Assembly: GCA_022827165.1 (NCBI GenBank)
Contig: JAJDTN010000302.1
Coordinates: 1 to 6,303, forward strand
Direction: 5' to 3'
DNA: 6,303 nt
Source of the DNA: Candidatus Latescibacterota bacterium
GTDB lineage: Bacteria > Latescibacterota > UBA2968 > UBA8231
Position numbers and translations under genes: made by a program. This document shows, piece by piece, positions 5,558 to 6,303 of this stretch. The notes under the pieces are model-generated. The model was not told the origin of the DNA. It ran no database searches and was given only the letters and a program-made list of their open reading frames with translations. Each line of letters begins with the position of its first letter. Position 1 is the first letter of the stretch.

Positions 5558-6303
5558 TCAATCAGGTGCATGGACGCCGTTGCAGAGCACGTCGAAGAGG
5601 TCGTAGTTGCGCATCTCGCCGCGCTCCAGGGCCTCGGCCGTCTCGGCGCGCAAAGGCCGGTTGACCACGAAGGGCACGGTCGCCTCGTGCAGGCCGCCGT
5701 GGGAGCGCAGCCCCTCCCGGACGTGGGACAGGTCGTGCCAGTCCGGGGTGCGCCCGAGGACGGTGCCGCCGTCGGCCAGGACCACCAGGTCGCCGATGCG
5801 GTCGGGCGGTAACTGGTAGAGGCCGGCCGCCTCCTCCCGGGTGTGGACGGCCTCGACGCCTGGCACCTCTGCCAGCACCCGCGCCGCCCTCTCCAGGCTT
5901 TCAGGCTCGACGTAGACGGTGGCGTACGAGCCCAGGGCCCCGTGGTGGACCACGTAGGGATCGGTGATCGGCAGGATCACCCGCGCGTCAGGCACCCCCT
6001 CCTCCCGCAGCAGGCTCTCCAGGTACTCCACCTTCGGCGAGCCGTCGGGCCTCGTCTTGGCGTTCATGCCGTGATCGGCGGTGACGGCGACCACGGCCCC
6101 GGCGCGGTGCAGGCGGCCGAGGACGGTGTCCAGCCGCGCGTGGAAGGCCAGGGCCTCCGGCTCCTCCGGCGCGTAGCGGTGCTGCACGTAGTCGGTCGTC
6201 GACAGGTAGGTCACGAGGGGGCCGCCGCGCTCCAGGAGGCAGGCGCCGGCCTCCAGGCAGTACACGCTCGCCTCGGGGTCGTAGATCCCGGGGGCCGGAC
6301 CGC
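5558..6303 (-). CDS. phnA: Phosphonoacetate hydrolase-like enzyme (alkaline phosphatase superfamily), C-terminal part
   Basis: The last 247 residues of a gene running off the right edge; the full family length is about 410, so roughly the first 170 residues are missing. The metal ligands known from Pseudomonas fluorescens phosphonoacetate hydrolase (D211/H215, D250/H251, H377) have matching residues here. TTDYVQH gives D37 and H41, TADHGMN gives D76 and H77, and SHGGLHE gives H201 (fragment numbering); the 39-residue spacing between the two Asp residues is identical. These two-zinc enzymes hydrolyse the carbon-phosphorus bond of phosphonoacetate to acetate and phosphate in phosphonate catabolism. 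The first zinc-site residues (Asp29 and the nucleophile Thr68) are outside the window, so a related phosphodiesterase/pyrophosphatase cannot be fully excluded. The sequence ends NYDLFDVLCNGVHAPD; the family core ends at about DVLCNG, and base composition drops sharply right after it. The DUF2188 gene begins 129 bases downstream on the same strand. Confidence 0.85.
   Translation of the reverse strand, partial: GPAPGIYDPEASVYCLEAGACLLERGGPLVTYLSTTDYVQHRYAPEEPEALAFHARLDTVLGRLHRAGAVVAVTADHGMNAKTRPDGSPKVEYLESLLREEGVPDARVILPITDPYVVHHGALGSYATVYVEPESLERAARVLAEVPGVEAVHTREEAAGLYQLPPDRIGDLVVLADGGTVLGRTPDWHDLSHVREGLRSHGGLHEATVPFVVNRPLRAETAEALERGEMRNYDLFDVLCNGVHAPD

Noticed and set aside
5255..5664. Short plus-strand open frames across the DUF2188 gene and the phosphonoacetate hydrolase end
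   Set aside because: They oppose genes with clear family motifs and lack ribosome sites and recognisable domains.

Overview
This is a GC-rich bacterial window (about 70% G+C in most of it) holding eight protein-coding genes, two of them cut by the window edges. GC-skewed codon use, AGGAGG-type ribosome sites and TTG/GTG starts indicate a high-GC bacterium. Nothing fixes the phylum; Acidobacteriota, Actinomycetota, Myxococcota and Proteobacteria all remain possible. No RNA genes, CRISPR arrays, insertion sequences or transposase genes were seen.

Layout. On the minus strand at the left are a family 4 glycosyltransferase (222-1307) and, 2 bases downstream, the start of a fold-type III PLP enzyme of the D-threonine aldolase/D-serine dehydratase type (1-219, partial). 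A 60-base divergent gap separates them from a plus-strand set: a small aquaporin (1368-2012), an M81/MlrC-type metallohydrolase that overlaps it by 4 bases (2009-3475), and a Gfo/Idh/MocA oxidoreductase (3504-4523). At the right edge, on the minus strand, is the C-terminal part of a phosphonoacetate hydrolase-like enzyme (5558-6303).

Between the oxidoreductase and the phosphonoacetate hydrolase lies a stretch of only about 50% G+C (roughly 4603-5557). It holds a compact minus-strand pair: a 74-residue DUF2188 protein (5204-5428) and, 5 bases downstream, a 198-residue protein opening with VFVNCPFD (4602-5198). The predicted alternating strand/helix order of the larger protein, and a Glu in NIPFELG, resemble TIR and nucleoside deoxyribosyltransferase-like Rossmannoid domains. 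This foreign-looking cassette is the best candidate in the window for an undescribed two-gene system, possibly a defence or toxin/partner module. That function is inference.

How the genes may work together. The aquaporin, MlrC-type enzyme and oxidoreductase look like one transcription unit. Together with the PLP enzyme and the phosphonoacetate hydrolase they suggest a small-molecule catabolic neighbourhood (modified amino acids, amides or phosphonates), but no shared substrate can be read from the sequence. The low-GC cassette appears to have been inserted into this neighbourhood after the last codons of the phosphonoacetate hydrolase gene.
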